Of a stretch of 18,358 nucleotides of DNA, positions 8,165 to 16,467 are shown piece after piece. Within the stretch, counting starts at the first letter, position 1; the number at the start of each line of letters is the position of its first letter. The notes under the pieces are model-generated. The model saw nothing but the letters and a program-made list of their open reading frames with translations, did not search any database and was not told the origin of the DNA. The position numbers and the translations under genes were made by a program. Where the stretch lies: contig DATCXQ010000618.1 in assembly GCA_036565725.1 (NCBI GenBank), forward strand, positions 1-18,358, given 5' to 3'. The DNA comes from JAJVID01 sp036565725. GTDB lineage: Bacteria > Acidobacteriota > Blastocatellia > RBC074.

Positions 8165-9979
8165 ATGCCACGTTTGATTGTCAGAGCCACGCCTGCGCGC
8201 GGCGATTCCGTAGTCGATTTGAACCGACCTCGCATCACGATAGGCCGCTCGGCGCGCAATGACCTGTGCGTCGAAGACCCATTCGCTTCGCGGCTGCATG
8301 CCGAGGTGCGTAAACGCGGCGACGTGTTTTGGATAGCCGACCTCGGCAGCGCCAACGGGACCGTGGTCAACACTGCCAGGCTGACCGCCCCGGTGCAATT
8401 GCGCGATCGCGATCTCATTCGAATCGGCGAGACCGAGATCGAATATTCCGAGCGCGCCGACACCGCGCCGGCGCGAAGTCGCACGAGCATCCTCTTTTCC
8501 GATTCCATTTACGCGCCGCTGCCCGAAGCGACGATTGTCGCGGACGCCCGCAACTCAGCGGCAAACCTGCTTTCATCGCTGGAAGTCCCTTACAGGACCC
8601 CTATCGCGCCCGGCGTCGAACATGCGACGCTTGCGCCGCCGTCGGTCCCGGAAAGTCTGCCGGAACATTTGCCGGAACATTTGCCGGAACGTCTGCCGGA
8701 ACGTCTGGAGGATAACGCCCTGGCCGTAATCAGCCGCGTCAGCCTGACGCTGCTCAAGCCGCTCTCGCTGGACGAGACTTTGCGCCAGGTCCTTGACTTC
8801 GTTTTCGAGGTCGTCCCCGCCGACCGCGGGTACGTAATGTTGTTCGAGCCTCCCGAGGATGATGCGAACGGCGCGCCGGAACTGGTATGCAAGGCGATGA
8901 GGACGCGGACGCCCGCCGCGACGAACGATTCGGGCAACGTCGAGATCAGCCGGACAATTTCCGATCAGGTGTTGAAACAGGGCGCGTCGGTGTTGACCTC
9001 TGACGCGCAGCAGGACCCCCGGTTCCAGGAACGCCATTCGATCGTGCTCGGAGGGCTTCGTTCGGTGATGGCTGTGCCGCTGGCAGTCGAGGGGCGCATT
9101 TCAGGGATGATATATGTGGACAATTCGTTCCACACCAACCGATTCACCCAGCGAGACCTGCAACTGCTGACCCTGATCGCCGGCGTCGCCGCGATCCGCA
9201 TCGAGAACGTCCGCCTGCTCGAAGTCCAACAGGAGCAGAAGCGGTTGGCCAACGAGCTGGCCCTCGCCAGCGAAATTCAATTCAGGCTGCACCCCGAAAC
9301 GCCGCCCGCGATCCCCAGCTACGACGTGCTTGGCGTCAGCTTCCCCTGCTACGAGGTCGGGGGTGACTATTACGATTTCATCGAAAAGCCCGACGGCCGT
9401 TACGTGATCGCGCTGGGCGACGTTTCGGGCAAGGGAACCGGCGCGGCCCTGTTGATGTCGTCGATCCACGCGGCGGTGCGCGCGCACACGCGGACGCGGC
9501 TGTCGGCCAGCGAGATCGTCAGCGAGATCAACCAGTACATTTACGACAACACGCCCGCCAACCGCTACGTCACGCTTTTTTACAGCGAACTCGACCCGCG
9601 CTCCCACCAGTTGACCTACATCAACGGCGGACACAATTCGCCGCTCCTGGCGAGGGCTTCGGGAGAGGTGACGAGGCTCGACATCGGCGGCTTCCCGGTC
9701 GGCATCACGCCGTTCGGCGATTACCGCGAAGGCTGGGTCGAAATCGAGCCCGGCGACGTCATGGTCATCTATTCCGACGGCGTCACCGAGAGCCTGGACG
9801 AAGAGGGCGAGGAGTTCGGCGAGGCGCGCCTGATCGAAATCGTTCAGAAAAACCGCGGCCGCACCGCCGCCGGCCTCCGCGACCGCATCGATGAGGCGCT
9901 CACGAAGTTCGTAGGCCGAGCCAGCGCCGTCGACGATCTGACGATCGTGATATTGAAACGTACGACCGGGGAAGATTGA
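8165..9979 (+). CDS. FHA-GAF-SpoIIE/PP2C-type phosphatase (RsbU-like)
   Basis: The protein has 604 residues from ATG 8165. An in-frame GTG at 8069 would translate the intergenic hairpin and is rejected. The FHA domain (about 2-100) has R28, S42-R-L-H45 and GSANGT (61-66). A linker of about 70 residues ends in a short repeat (LPEHLPEHLPERLPERL, about 165-181). A GAF domain (about 183-350) precedes a short coiled helix. The SpoIIE/PPM phosphatase domain (about 375-600) carries VGGDYYDF with D401 and D404, GDVSGKGTGAALLM with D419, INGGHNSP, and YSDGVTES with D538. These are the acidic residues that hold the two catalytic metals. SpoIIE/RsbU enzymes usually dephosphorylate anti-anti-sigma proteins, but none is encoded here. 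In this setting it may instead oppose the Ser/Thr kinase, with FHA directing it to phosphoproteins and GAF sensing a ligand; that is inference. Confidence 0.92.
   Translation: MPRLIVRATPARGDSVVDLNRPRITIGRSARNDLCVEDPFASRLHAEVRKRGDVFWIADLGSANGTVVNTARLTAPVQLRDRDLIRIGETEIEYSERADTAPARSRTSILFSDSIYAPLPEATIVADARNSAANLLSSLEVPYRTPIAPGVEHATLAPPSVPESLPEHLPEHLPERLPERLEDNALAVISRVSLTLLKPLSLDETLRQVLDFVFEVVPADRGYVMLFEPPEDDANGAPELVCKAMRTRTPAATNDSGNVEISRTISDQVLKQGASVLTSDAQQDPRFQERHSIVLGGLRSVMAVPLAVEGRISGMIYVDNSFHTNRFTQRDLQLLTLIAGVAAIRIENVRLLEVQQEQKRLANELALASEIQFRLHPETPPAIPSYDVLGVSFPCYEVGGDYYDFIEKPDGRYVIALGDVSGKGTGAALLMSSIHAAVRAHTRTRLSASEIVSEINQYIYDNTPANRYVTLFYSELDPRSHQLTYINGGHNSPLLARASGEVTRLDIGGFPVGITPFGDYREGWVEIEPGDVMVIYSDGVTESLDEEGEEFGEARLIEIVQKNRGRTAAGLRDRIDEALTKFVGRASAVDDLTIVILKRTTGED
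8657..8708 (+). repeat. In-frame 12-bp tandem repeat in the FHA-GAF linker
   Basis: Four units of the form YTGCCGGAACRT encode (LPE[H/R])4 within the phosphatase gene. A unit length that is a multiple of three lets copy number change without frameshift, so linker length could vary between strains. Confidence 0.8.
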
Positions 9980-9982
9980 AGG

Positions 9983-10089
9983 GAAGGGGAGTGGGGAATG
10001 GGGAGTAGGGAGTGGGGAAGAAAACAAGCAAGGCGCCTTCTCCCATTCCCCATTCCCCATTCCCCATTCCCCATTCCCCACTCCCCTTC
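9983..10089. repeat. Long hairpin with heptamer CCCCATT array
   Basis: The outer arms 9983-10004 and 10068-10089 are perfectly complementary over 22 bp. The right side is a run of CCCCATT heptamers (about 10043-10077) and the left side is a degenerate complement. The loop is A-rich with AAGGCG. It fills the gap between the phosphatase stop and the PrsW-like gene start. The units resemble the short tandemly repeated repetitive (STRR) heptamers described in cyanobacteria. Confidence 0.75.
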
Positions 10090-10095
10090 TAACTA

Positions 10096-11349
10096 ATGCC
10101 TGGTTTCACACAGATCATAATCGTGCTCCTGCTGTCGGTGCTGCCGTGCGCCCTGTGGTTGTGGTATTTCTCCAGCCGCAGCCTTTACAAACGTGCGGCG
10201 CGGCGCGTGCTGGGCTTGACCTTCGCGCTCGGGGCGCTGGCGACGGTCCCGGCTCTATTCTTGAACCTCGCCGGCCAATCGCTGTTCATAGACCTTTTCG
10301 GGCACACAGAGCGTTCGCACATTCTCACGCTCCTCTTCGTGGTCGGCCCCGTTGAAGAGCTGCTCAAATTGCTGGTCGTCTATTTATACGCTTATCGACG
10401 CAAAGAATTCGACGAGCCGCTCGACGGGGTGATCTTCAGCGCGACGGCGGCTTTGGGCTTCGCGGCGGTCGAGAACGTGTTTTACCTGGCGCGGAACGAT
10501 CCGGCGCTTGTGTTGTTGCGCGGGCCGCTCTCGAATCCGGGACACGCCCTGTTTTCAGCCCTCTGGGGGTTGGGCCTGAGCAAGGCGAAGGCGGCGCCGA
10601 ACATGATCGGGGCGCGGCTGCCGATCGTCGCGCGCGGCTTTCTCATGGCCTCGCTGCTGCACTCGCTCTTCGACCTGTTATTGCTGACCGCCGACCGGCT
10701 CAGCGTCGTCTTTTTCGCGCTTCTCATAGCGGTTATGGCCGCGTTGTTCTTCTGGGTGCGCTCGCGCATCAAATTTCACAGCGACACGTCTCCGCACCGC
10801 GAAGGCACTTTGTACATGCCGCTGCGCTGCTACTGTCAGGAGTGCGGCCTTATGGGGACCGCCGGAACGCGTTGCGCGGAGTGCGGCGCCTTAATCACGG
10901 AACCCGAAGAATTGGACCTCTGCCCCATCTGTTCGATCGCCCAACGTCAGGGCGCCGTGTTCTGTTCGCGCTGCGGCGCCAATGTCAAACTGCCTGCGAA
11001 AGAAAACCTCGACACCCGCCCGCACTTCGTCTCGGTCTCGACTCTGGGAGAAGAGCGCATCGCCTACATCCTCAACGAAGCCGAAGTCTCAGTCGGCCGC
11101 ACGCTCAACAATTCCTTCGTAATCGAGCACCCTTCTGTCTCCAAACGTCACGCCAAACTGATGGTCATGGAGGACGCATACACGCTTTACGACCTGGAGA
11201 GCAGCAACGGCACCTTCGTCAACGGCAAACGCGTCAAAGAGACTAAACTGGCTGACGGCTGCGCGGTGCGCTTCGGACGCGCTCAATTCGTTTACCGCGC
11301 TCAGACGGAGCGCCCGACCGACATTTCGCCCGATACTGGGATGGCCTGA
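10096..11349 (+). CDS. PrsW-family membrane protease fused to zinc ribbons and an FHA domain
   Basis: The N-terminal ~225 of 417 residues form a polytopic membrane domain of the PrsW (M82) glutamic intramembrane protease family. The motifs are VEELLK (E87, E88, K91), DGVIFSATAALGFAAVEN (E126, N127), H150 in GHALFSALWG, and H189. PrsW in Bacillus cleaves the anti-sigma factor RsiW within or near the membrane. Next come two zinc ribbons: CYCQECG...CAECG (about 245-263) and CPICS...CSRCG (about 276-295). A C-terminal FHA domain (about 310-410) has R335, S349-K-R-H352 and SSNGT (369-373). The soluble part should face the cytoplasm. The fusion implies that phosphothreonine recognition recruits a substrate to the protease or switches it on; this is inference. 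The start ATG follows directly on the hairpin, with no clear ribosome-binding site other than the hairpin's own right flank. Confidence 0.9.
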   Translation: MPGFTQIIIVLLLSVLPCALWLWYFSSRSLYKRAARRVLGLTFALGALATVPALFLNLAGQSLFIDLFGHTERSHILTLLFVVGPVEELLKLLVVYLYAYRRKEFDEPLDGVIFSATAALGFAAVENVFYLARNDPALVLLRGPLSNPGHALFSALWGLGLSKAKAAPNMIGARLPIVARGFLMASLLHSLFDLLLLTADRLSVVFFALLIAVMAALFFWVRSRIKFHSDTSPHREGTLYMPLRCYCQECGLMGTAGTRCAECGALITEPEELDLCPICSIAQRQGAVFCSRCGANVKLPAKENLDTRPHFVSVSTLGEERIAYILNEAEVSVGRTLNNSFVIEHPSVSKRHAKLMVMEDAYTLYDLESSNGTFVNGKRVKETKLADGCAVRFGRAQFVYRAQTERPTDISPDTGMA

Positions 11350-11831
11350 TCCCGGAAGCGGACATTCGAAGCGCCGCGAGACCCGCCCTCTCAATCTTAA
11401 AGTGAGCAACCGCTGAATTTATCTTTATCCCATCGGCAAGCGGATGCGTCTGGGCGCCGCCCAGGATCAGCGCAGTAAGTTGTCCTTTATTCATAATCCC
11501 CTCTGACAGCGCACAAACCGCAGCGGCCTCCCCGGATCGATTTGAAAATCAGTGTAGGGGCAGACCTACGTGTCTGCCCCGGTAATTGCCTGTACATTCA
11601 ATCCGTGGCGGACACGTAGGTCCGCCCCTACCATACACGCAATTGCAATATGAAAGGCGTCGAACCAAACATCCCCGCATCTTTATATAACAGCGTAAAT
11701 CCCGCATATAAGACGGACGGCTTTCAATCTGGGGATTGCCGGAATATAGCCAAGAGACAACAATAATGGTAAGTTCGTAAATATCGGCAATATCGGCCGG
11801 CAGGTCCGAATACTTTGGTGAAATGTGATTT
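11350..11831. other. 482-bp intergenic region with a dispersed palindrome
   Basis: The only clear structure is the inverted repeat at 11554-11631, listed separately. A minus-strand ATG at 11494 with an AGAGGGG-type leader opens a reading frame of about 35 plausible residues, but it runs antisense into the PrsW-like gene and I do not call it. The AT-richer 130 bases before 11832 probably hold the histidine kinase promoter, but no clear -35/-10 pair could be fixed. Confidence 0.5.
11554..11631. repeat. Inverted repeat of the GTAGGGGC(A/G)GACCTACGTGTC type
   Basis: The arms 11554-11578 and 11607-11631 are 25 nt each and complementary at 23 positions; both mismatches leave G-U pairs in RNA. Each arm is itself partly palindromic (CAGAC...GTCTG), so a cruciform or clover-shaped RNA is possible. 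The loop is 28 nt. Sequences of this look recur as dispersed repeats in several environmental bacterial phyla, from general memory. Confidence 0.75.
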
Positions 11832-14800
11832 ATGGTAGGGAAACAAAAAAAAAGTATTTTAACCACTTGCCATGAGATGGAGAGTTTGCGCGAGAGTCAG
11901 AAGAGCGTCGAGGCGGTCCCCGATAGCGAGGCGCGGTTCAGGGCCATCTTCGAGAACGCCGCCGTCGGTATTTCCCGCGTCGCTCCGGACGGCCGTTTGT
12001 TGGAGGTCAACCAGCGGCTGTGCGATATCGTCGGTTACACCCGAGAGGAACTGATGACGAAGACCTTCGCCGACATCACCCACCCGGAAGATCTGAAGGC
12101 GGACTTGAGGGCGATGAGGCGGATGTTGGGTGGTGAGATTGAGACCTACTTGAGGGAGAAGCGCTACTACCGCAAGGACGGCTCCATCGTGTGGGTCAAC
12201 CTGACTGTTTCCATGTCGCGCAAGGCGGACGGCTCGCCGGATTACTTCATCTCCGTCATCGAGGATATCTCCGCGCGCAAGTTGGCCGAAGAGAAGCTTC
12301 ACGAAAATGAGGAGCGGCTGTTGTTGGCATCGGAGGCAGCCGGGTTGGGCGTCTTTGAGTGGGACATGCAGGCCGACCGCACTGTCTGGGAGAACGAGAG
12401 GATGTACGAAATCTTCGGCCATACTCACGCCGATGGCGCGCTCAGCAAGGCGCAGTTTATCGAGCGCTATGTACATCCGGACGACGCCCCTACGCTTGAG
12501 CAGAAGATGACAGACGGAATGAAGTCCATGCGCCCGGTCCACACCGGCTTCCGCATCCGCCGCAAGGACGGCGCGCTGCGTTGGTTGGATTTATCTGCGA
12601 GCTTCGAATTGGCGCGTGACCAGACGCCGATACGAATTCTTGGCATGCTGGCGGACATCACCGAGCGCAAGCAGATCGAAGAGAGTTTGCGCGAGAGCCA
12701 GGAAAGACTGCAAATATTCATCGAGCATGCGCCGGTGCCCCTGGCCATGTTCGACCGAGAGATGCGCTACCTTGCCGCCAGCCGCCGCTGGATGACGGAC
12801 TACCGTCTCGGAGACAGAGACATTAGAGGCCAATCTCATTACGCCCTTTTCCCCGAAGTTCCGGAACGTTGGAAGGCAGTGCACCGCCGCACACTCGAGG
12901 GCGAAATCGTGCGGGCTGACGAAGATCGCTTTGTGCGGGCAGATGGCGAGGTCCAGTGGGTGCGGTGGGAGACGCGCCCCTGGCACGCAGCCGACGGCGC
13001 CATCGGAGGTATTGTTATCTTTAGCGAGGAGATCACCGACCGGAAACTAGCCTCGGAGGCGTTGCGCGAAAGCGAACTGCGTTTTCGCACAATGATCTCG
13101 GCGATTCCAAACCTTTCGTACGAAACCGATGCGGATGGCGCCAACATCTTCACCAGCGACCAGTGGCGCGCATACACGGGTATGACGGAGGAGGAGAGCG
13201 CCGTGGCAGGCTTTATCCGAGCCTATCATCCAGACGAGGCCGAGGATGTATTGGCTCAATGGAGCGCCGCCGTGCGATTGGGCGCGTCTTTCGAGCGCAA
13301 GTGCCGCATTAGGGCGGCGGACGGAAGCTACCGCTGGTTCCTCAACCGCGCGCAGCCGGGCCGCGATGCTGAGGGCCGGCTCGTTCGCTGGGCCGGCTCG
13401 CTCACGGACATTGACGACCTGATACGCGCCGAGGAGAGGGCGCGCGAGAATGAACTGCGTTTCCGTACGATGATCTCGGCCGTTCCGAGCCTCACATTCG
13501 AGGCCGATGTGGACGGTAACAACACCTTCGCCAGCGACCAGTGGCGCGCATACACGGGTATGACGGCGGAAGAAACCGCCGGGAGAGGCTTTGTCCGAGC
13601 AATCCATCCGGACGATGTGGAGGAGGTGACTGCTCGATGGTTTGCCGCCATGCGATCAGGAACGCTATACGAGAGCCGGCACCGCATGCGGGCGGCGGAC
13701 GGAAGCTACCGCTGGTTCCTCTGCCGTGCGCTGCCGGCCCGCGATGCTGAGGGCCGGATCGTTCGCTGGGCCGGCTCGCTCGCGGACATTGACGACCTGG
13801 TGCGGGCTGGGGAGGCGCTGCGCGAAAGCGAAGGCCGTTTCCGGCAACTGGCCGAATCACTACCACAGCTTGTCTGGACCTGTCGCGCCGACGGAACTTG
13901 TGATTACATCAGCCCGCAGTTTGTCGCTTACACCGGCATCCCCGAAGCCAAGCAACTCGGCTTCGACTGGCTGCAGCAAGTTCACCCCGACGACCGTGAG
14001 CCTTTGTTTGCGGCCTGGAATCGGACTGTGGCAACCGGCGAGCCTTTCGATGTCGAGTACCGCATCCGCCGCAATGACGGGGTGTTTCGCTGGTTCAAGA
14101 CGCGAGCCACGGCGCTCAGGGATTCGGGCGGCAAGGTCGTCAAGTGGTTCGGCTCCAACACGGACATTGATGATCAGAAGCAGGCCGAGCGGTCGTCGCT
14201 CGAAAGCAAGGAGCGGCTGAATGGTATCGTCTCCTCGGCCATGGACGCGATTATCACCGTTGATGAAGAACAACGCATCGTCCTTTTCAACGAAGCGGCG
14301 GAGCGGATGTTCGGCTGCCCGGGCGTCGAAGCTATGGGGCGGCCGCTCGACCGCTTCATCCCGGAGCGCTTCCGCGTCACGCATAACGACGGGTTCCTTC
14401 GCTTCGGGGAAATCGGCGGGTTGGCTCGGCTCACCGCGCTCACGGCGTTGCGCGCGGACGGCGCGGAGTTTCCGATCGAGGCTTCGATCTCGAATATCGA
14501 AGTCGGAGGCCGGAAGCTGTTCACCGTCATCCTCCGCGACATTACAGAACGCAGGCAGGCTGAAGCTGAGCGAGAACAATTGGCTCGGGAGCAGACCGCG
14601 CGCGCAGAGGCGGAATATGCCGCGGAGAAAATCCGGCGGCTGCAGGCGGTGATTGACAGCGTGCTGGCGCATCTTACGCTCGAAAATTTGCTGACCGAGA
14701 TGCTGAACCGCATTCGGGAGTTGCTCGAAACCGACTCCGCCGCGATCCTGTTGTTATCAGAAGACGGACAGTCGTTAGTTATGCGCGCCGCCATTGGATC

Positions 14801-16325
14801 GCAGGAGGAAGTTATAGGCATGCGTATTCCGCTAGGACAAGGCGTATCCGGCTCCATTGCGGCGAGCCGCGCCCCGCTGGTTGTGGAAGACCTCTCGGCG
14901 GTGGAGGTGATTAACCCGGTTCTGCGCCGGGAGGCCCGCTCTTTGATCGGCGCGCCGCTGATCGTCAAAGGCGAGTTGATAGGCGTAATTCATGCCGATA
15001 CAGCTAAGCTCAAGCGCTTTGCTGAAAACGATGTGCGGTTGCTGCAACTGGCCGCCGACCGTGTCGCGCTGGCCATCGAGCAACGGCGCCTATATGAAGT
15101 CGAGCAGCAGGCGCGGCGCCAGGCCGAAGAAGCCAACCGGACGAAGGATGAATTCCTAGCCATCGTTTCACATGAACTGCGCTCGCCATTGAACGCCATC
15201 CTGGGCTACACACGGATGCTGCGCTCTGGCCCGGAGGACAGAGAGGGTTTTAATAAAGTTACTGGCGTCATCGAGCGCAGCGCAAAGGCGCAGCTTCAGA
15301 TCATCGAAGACCTGCTCGATTCGGCGCGAATCGTCACGGGCAAGCTGCGGATTGAACCGAGTCTGATTGATCTGGTCCCGGCGCTTGAAGCCGCGCTTGA
15401 CACGGTGCGCTCGGCTGCCGAGGCGAAGGGCATCACGCTTGTCGCCAATTTCAGCCACCTGCCAGAACAAGTTCTCGGCGACTCGACGCGTTTGCAGCAG
15501 GTCGTGTGGAACCTGCTCACGAACGCGGTCAAGTTCACGCAGGAAGGCGGGCGGGTCGAGTTGCGGATGGAAGGCGCGGCCGATCATATCCGGATCGCGG
15601 TCAGCGACACTGGTAAGGGTATCGAACCGGAGTTCCTACCGTTCGTCTTCGACCGCTTCCGACAGGCCGACTCGTCTAGCGGGAGGAGGTACGGCGGGCT
15701 AGGGCTGGGGCTGTCGCTCGTGAAACATCTGGTTGAATTGCACGGCGGGACAATCACGGCGGCGAGCGAGGGCGCTGGGCGCGGGACGACATTCACCATC
15801 ACGTTGCCACGCCGCCACCTGGAACTCATACCTTCGCCATCGCCCGCGGTGACATCCCGAGAAGTGCGCGTAGAAGACGCCATCCCGAGAGATCAGCATC
15901 TCTCGCTCGAAGGCCTGAGCGTGCTTGTGGTGGACGATCAGGAAGAGGCGCGTGTGGTTTTGACTCATGCGCTCAGCGAATACGGCGCGCAGGTGACAAC
16001 CGCATCGTCGGGGGCGGAGGCTTTGGCAATTCTCTCCCGCCCGCTGGACGGGAGGAGGCCCGACGCCCTGATTCTGGACATTGCTATGCCGGGCGAGGAT
16101 GGCTATGACGTACTAAAGAAAATGCGCGCGCTGGAAGTGGAGCAAGGCGCCGTAGTAAATCAGATACCGGCCATTGCGTTGACCGCTCACGCTAGGGTCG
16201 AGGACCGAGTGCGTGCGCTCAATGCAGGTTTCCAGATGCACGTCGCCAAACCGGTCGAGCCCACTGAACTGGCGGTAGTCATCTTAAGCCTCATCAAAAG
16301 GTCCGACATCAAACCCGGCTCGTAA
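11832..16325 (+). CDS. Hybrid sensor histidine kinase with seven PAS domains, GAF and receiver
   Basis: The 1497 residues contain seven consecutive PAS (PAS/PAC) modules starting near residues 33, 161, 291, 415, 541, 667 and 793. A coiled coil follows (about 895-935), then a GAF domain (about 955-1090), HisKA with H1114 in SHELRSP, and HATPase with N1227 and N1231 (NLLTN), D1259-T-G-K-G and GLGLGLSLVKHL. The C-terminal receiver (about 1363-1490) has D1368/D1369, phosphoacceptor D1416 (LILDIAMP) and K1473. There is no membrane helix, so it senses cytoplasmic signals. PAS4-PAS7 start exactly 126 codons apart, and PAS4 and PAS5 are about 68% identical by my count, evidence of tandem duplication. 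An alternative ATG at 11877 would remove 15 residues. The receiver D1416 could pass phosphate to a separate output. The downstream receiver gene at 18011 is a possible partner but may be unrelated. Confidence 0.95.
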   Translation: MVGKQKKSILTTCHEMESLRESQKSVEAVPDSEARFRAIFENAAVGISRVAPDGRLLEVNQRLCDIVGYTREELMTKTFADITHPEDLKADLRAMRRMLGGEIETYLREKRYYRKDGSIVWVNLTVSMSRKADGSPDYFISVIEDISARKLAEEKLHENEERLLLASEAAGLGVFEWDMQADRTVWENERMYEIFGHTHADGALSKAQFIERYVHPDDAPTLEQKMTDGMKSMRPVHTGFRIRRKDGALRWLDLSASFELARDQTPIRILGMLADITERKQIEESLRESQERLQIFIEHAPVPLAMFDREMRYLAASRRWMTDYRLGDRDIRGQSHYALFPEVPERWKAVHRRTLEGEIVRADEDRFVRADGEVQWVRWETRPWHAADGAIGGIVIFSEEITDRKLASEALRESELRFRTMISAIPNLSYETDADGANIFTSDQWRAYTGMTEEESAVAGFIRAYHPDEAEDVLAQWSAAVRLGASFERKCRIRAADGSYRWFLNRAQPGRDAEGRLVRWAGSLTDIDDLIRAEERARENELRFRTMISAVPSLTFEADVDGNNTFASDQWRAYTGMTAEETAGRGFVRAIHPDDVEEVTARWFAAMRSGTLYESRHRMRAADGSYRWFLCRALPARDAEGRIVRWAGSLADIDDLVRAGEALRESEGRFRQLAESLPQLVWTCRADGTCDYISPQFVAYTGIPEAKQLGFDWLQQVHPDDREPLFAAWNRTVATGEPFDVEYRIRRNDGVFRWFKTRATALRDSGGKVVKWFGSNTDIDDQKQAERSSLESKERLNGIVSSAMDAIITVDEEQRIVLFNEAAERMFGCPGVEAMGRPLDRFIPERFRVTHNDGFLRFGEIGGLARLTALTALRADGAEFPIEASISNIEVGGRKLFTVILRDITERRQAEAEREQLAREQTARAEAEYAAEKIRRLQAVIDSVLAHLTLENLLTEMLNRIRELLETDSAAILLLSEDGQSLVMRAAIGSQEEVIGMRIPLGQGVSGSIAASRAPLVVEDLSAVEVINPVLRREARSLIGAPLIVKGELIGVIHADTAKLKRFAENDVRLLQLAADRVALAIEQRRLYEVEQQARRQAEEANRTKDEFLAIVSHELRSPLNAILGYTRMLRSGPEDREGFNKVTGVIERSAKAQLQIIEDLLDSARIVTGKLRIEPSLIDLVPALEAALDTVRSAAEAKGITLVANFSHLPEQVLGDSTRLQQVVWNLLTNAVKFTQEGGRVELRMEGAADHIRIAVSDTGKGIEPEFLPFVFDRFRQADSSSGRRYGGLGLGLSLVKHLVELHGGTITAASEGAGRGTTFTITLPRRHLELIPSPSPAVTSREVRVEDAIPRDQHLSLEGLSVLVVDDQEEARVVLTHALSEYGAQVTTASSGAEALAILSRPLDGRRPDALILDIAMPGEDGYDVLKKMRALEVEQGAVVNQIPAIALTAHARVEDRVRALNAGFQMHVAKPVEPTELAVVILSLIKRSDIKPGS

Positions 16326-16335
16326 CAAGAGGTCT

Positions 16336-16418
16336 ATTGTTCATCGTTGATAGTTCATTTGTCATTGTTGAATGTCGTGGCTCCGGCAATGACAAATGAA
16401 CATTGAACGATGAACAAT
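16336..16418. terminator. Long hairpin between convergent genes, possible bidirectional terminator
   Basis: The arms 16336-16367 and 16387-16418 are complementary at 29 of 32 positions, with a 19-nt loop. It begins 11 bp after the histidine kinase stop and lies between two convergent genes, the right place for a two-way terminator. It is AT-rich and lacks a U-tract, so it may only be a repeat that also blocks read-through. Words such as TTCATTTGTCATTG give it a short-tandem-repeat character. Confidence 0.5.
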
Positions 16419-16467
16419 GAAAAATGTCCTGATGATTACATTCCAAAAATTTCTTCCGTCTGCTTAT
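16416..16467 (+). repeat. Dispersed 52-bp repeat, copy B
   Basis: It matches 5941-5992 at 43 of 52 positions, in the same orientation. It overlaps the right arm of the hairpin at 16336-16418 by three bases. It also contains the TAA stop (complement of 16464-16466) of the minus-strand zinc-ribbon gene, so this gene end appears to have been altered by arrival of the repeat. Confidence 0.65.

Noticed and set aside
10040..10089. CCCCATT array as a CRISPR-like repeat
   Set aside because: Units are 7 bp, contiguous and without spacers; no cas genes are present.
11243..11494. 83-codon minus-strand ORF with an AGAGGGG leader
   Set aside because: The first ~35 residues are plausible but the rest is antisense to the FHA end of the PrsW fusion. 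No homology recognised.
11549..11866. 105-codon minus-strand ORF starting MVKILFFCF
   Set aside because: Its C-terminal part simply translates the palindromic repeat at 11554-11631, it overlaps the kinase start, and no ribosome-binding site or domain is seen.
14174..14968. 264-codon minus-strand ORF in the histidine kinase
   Set aside because: Composition is Ser/Arg-rich without domains, and it is antisense to intact PAS and GAF domains.
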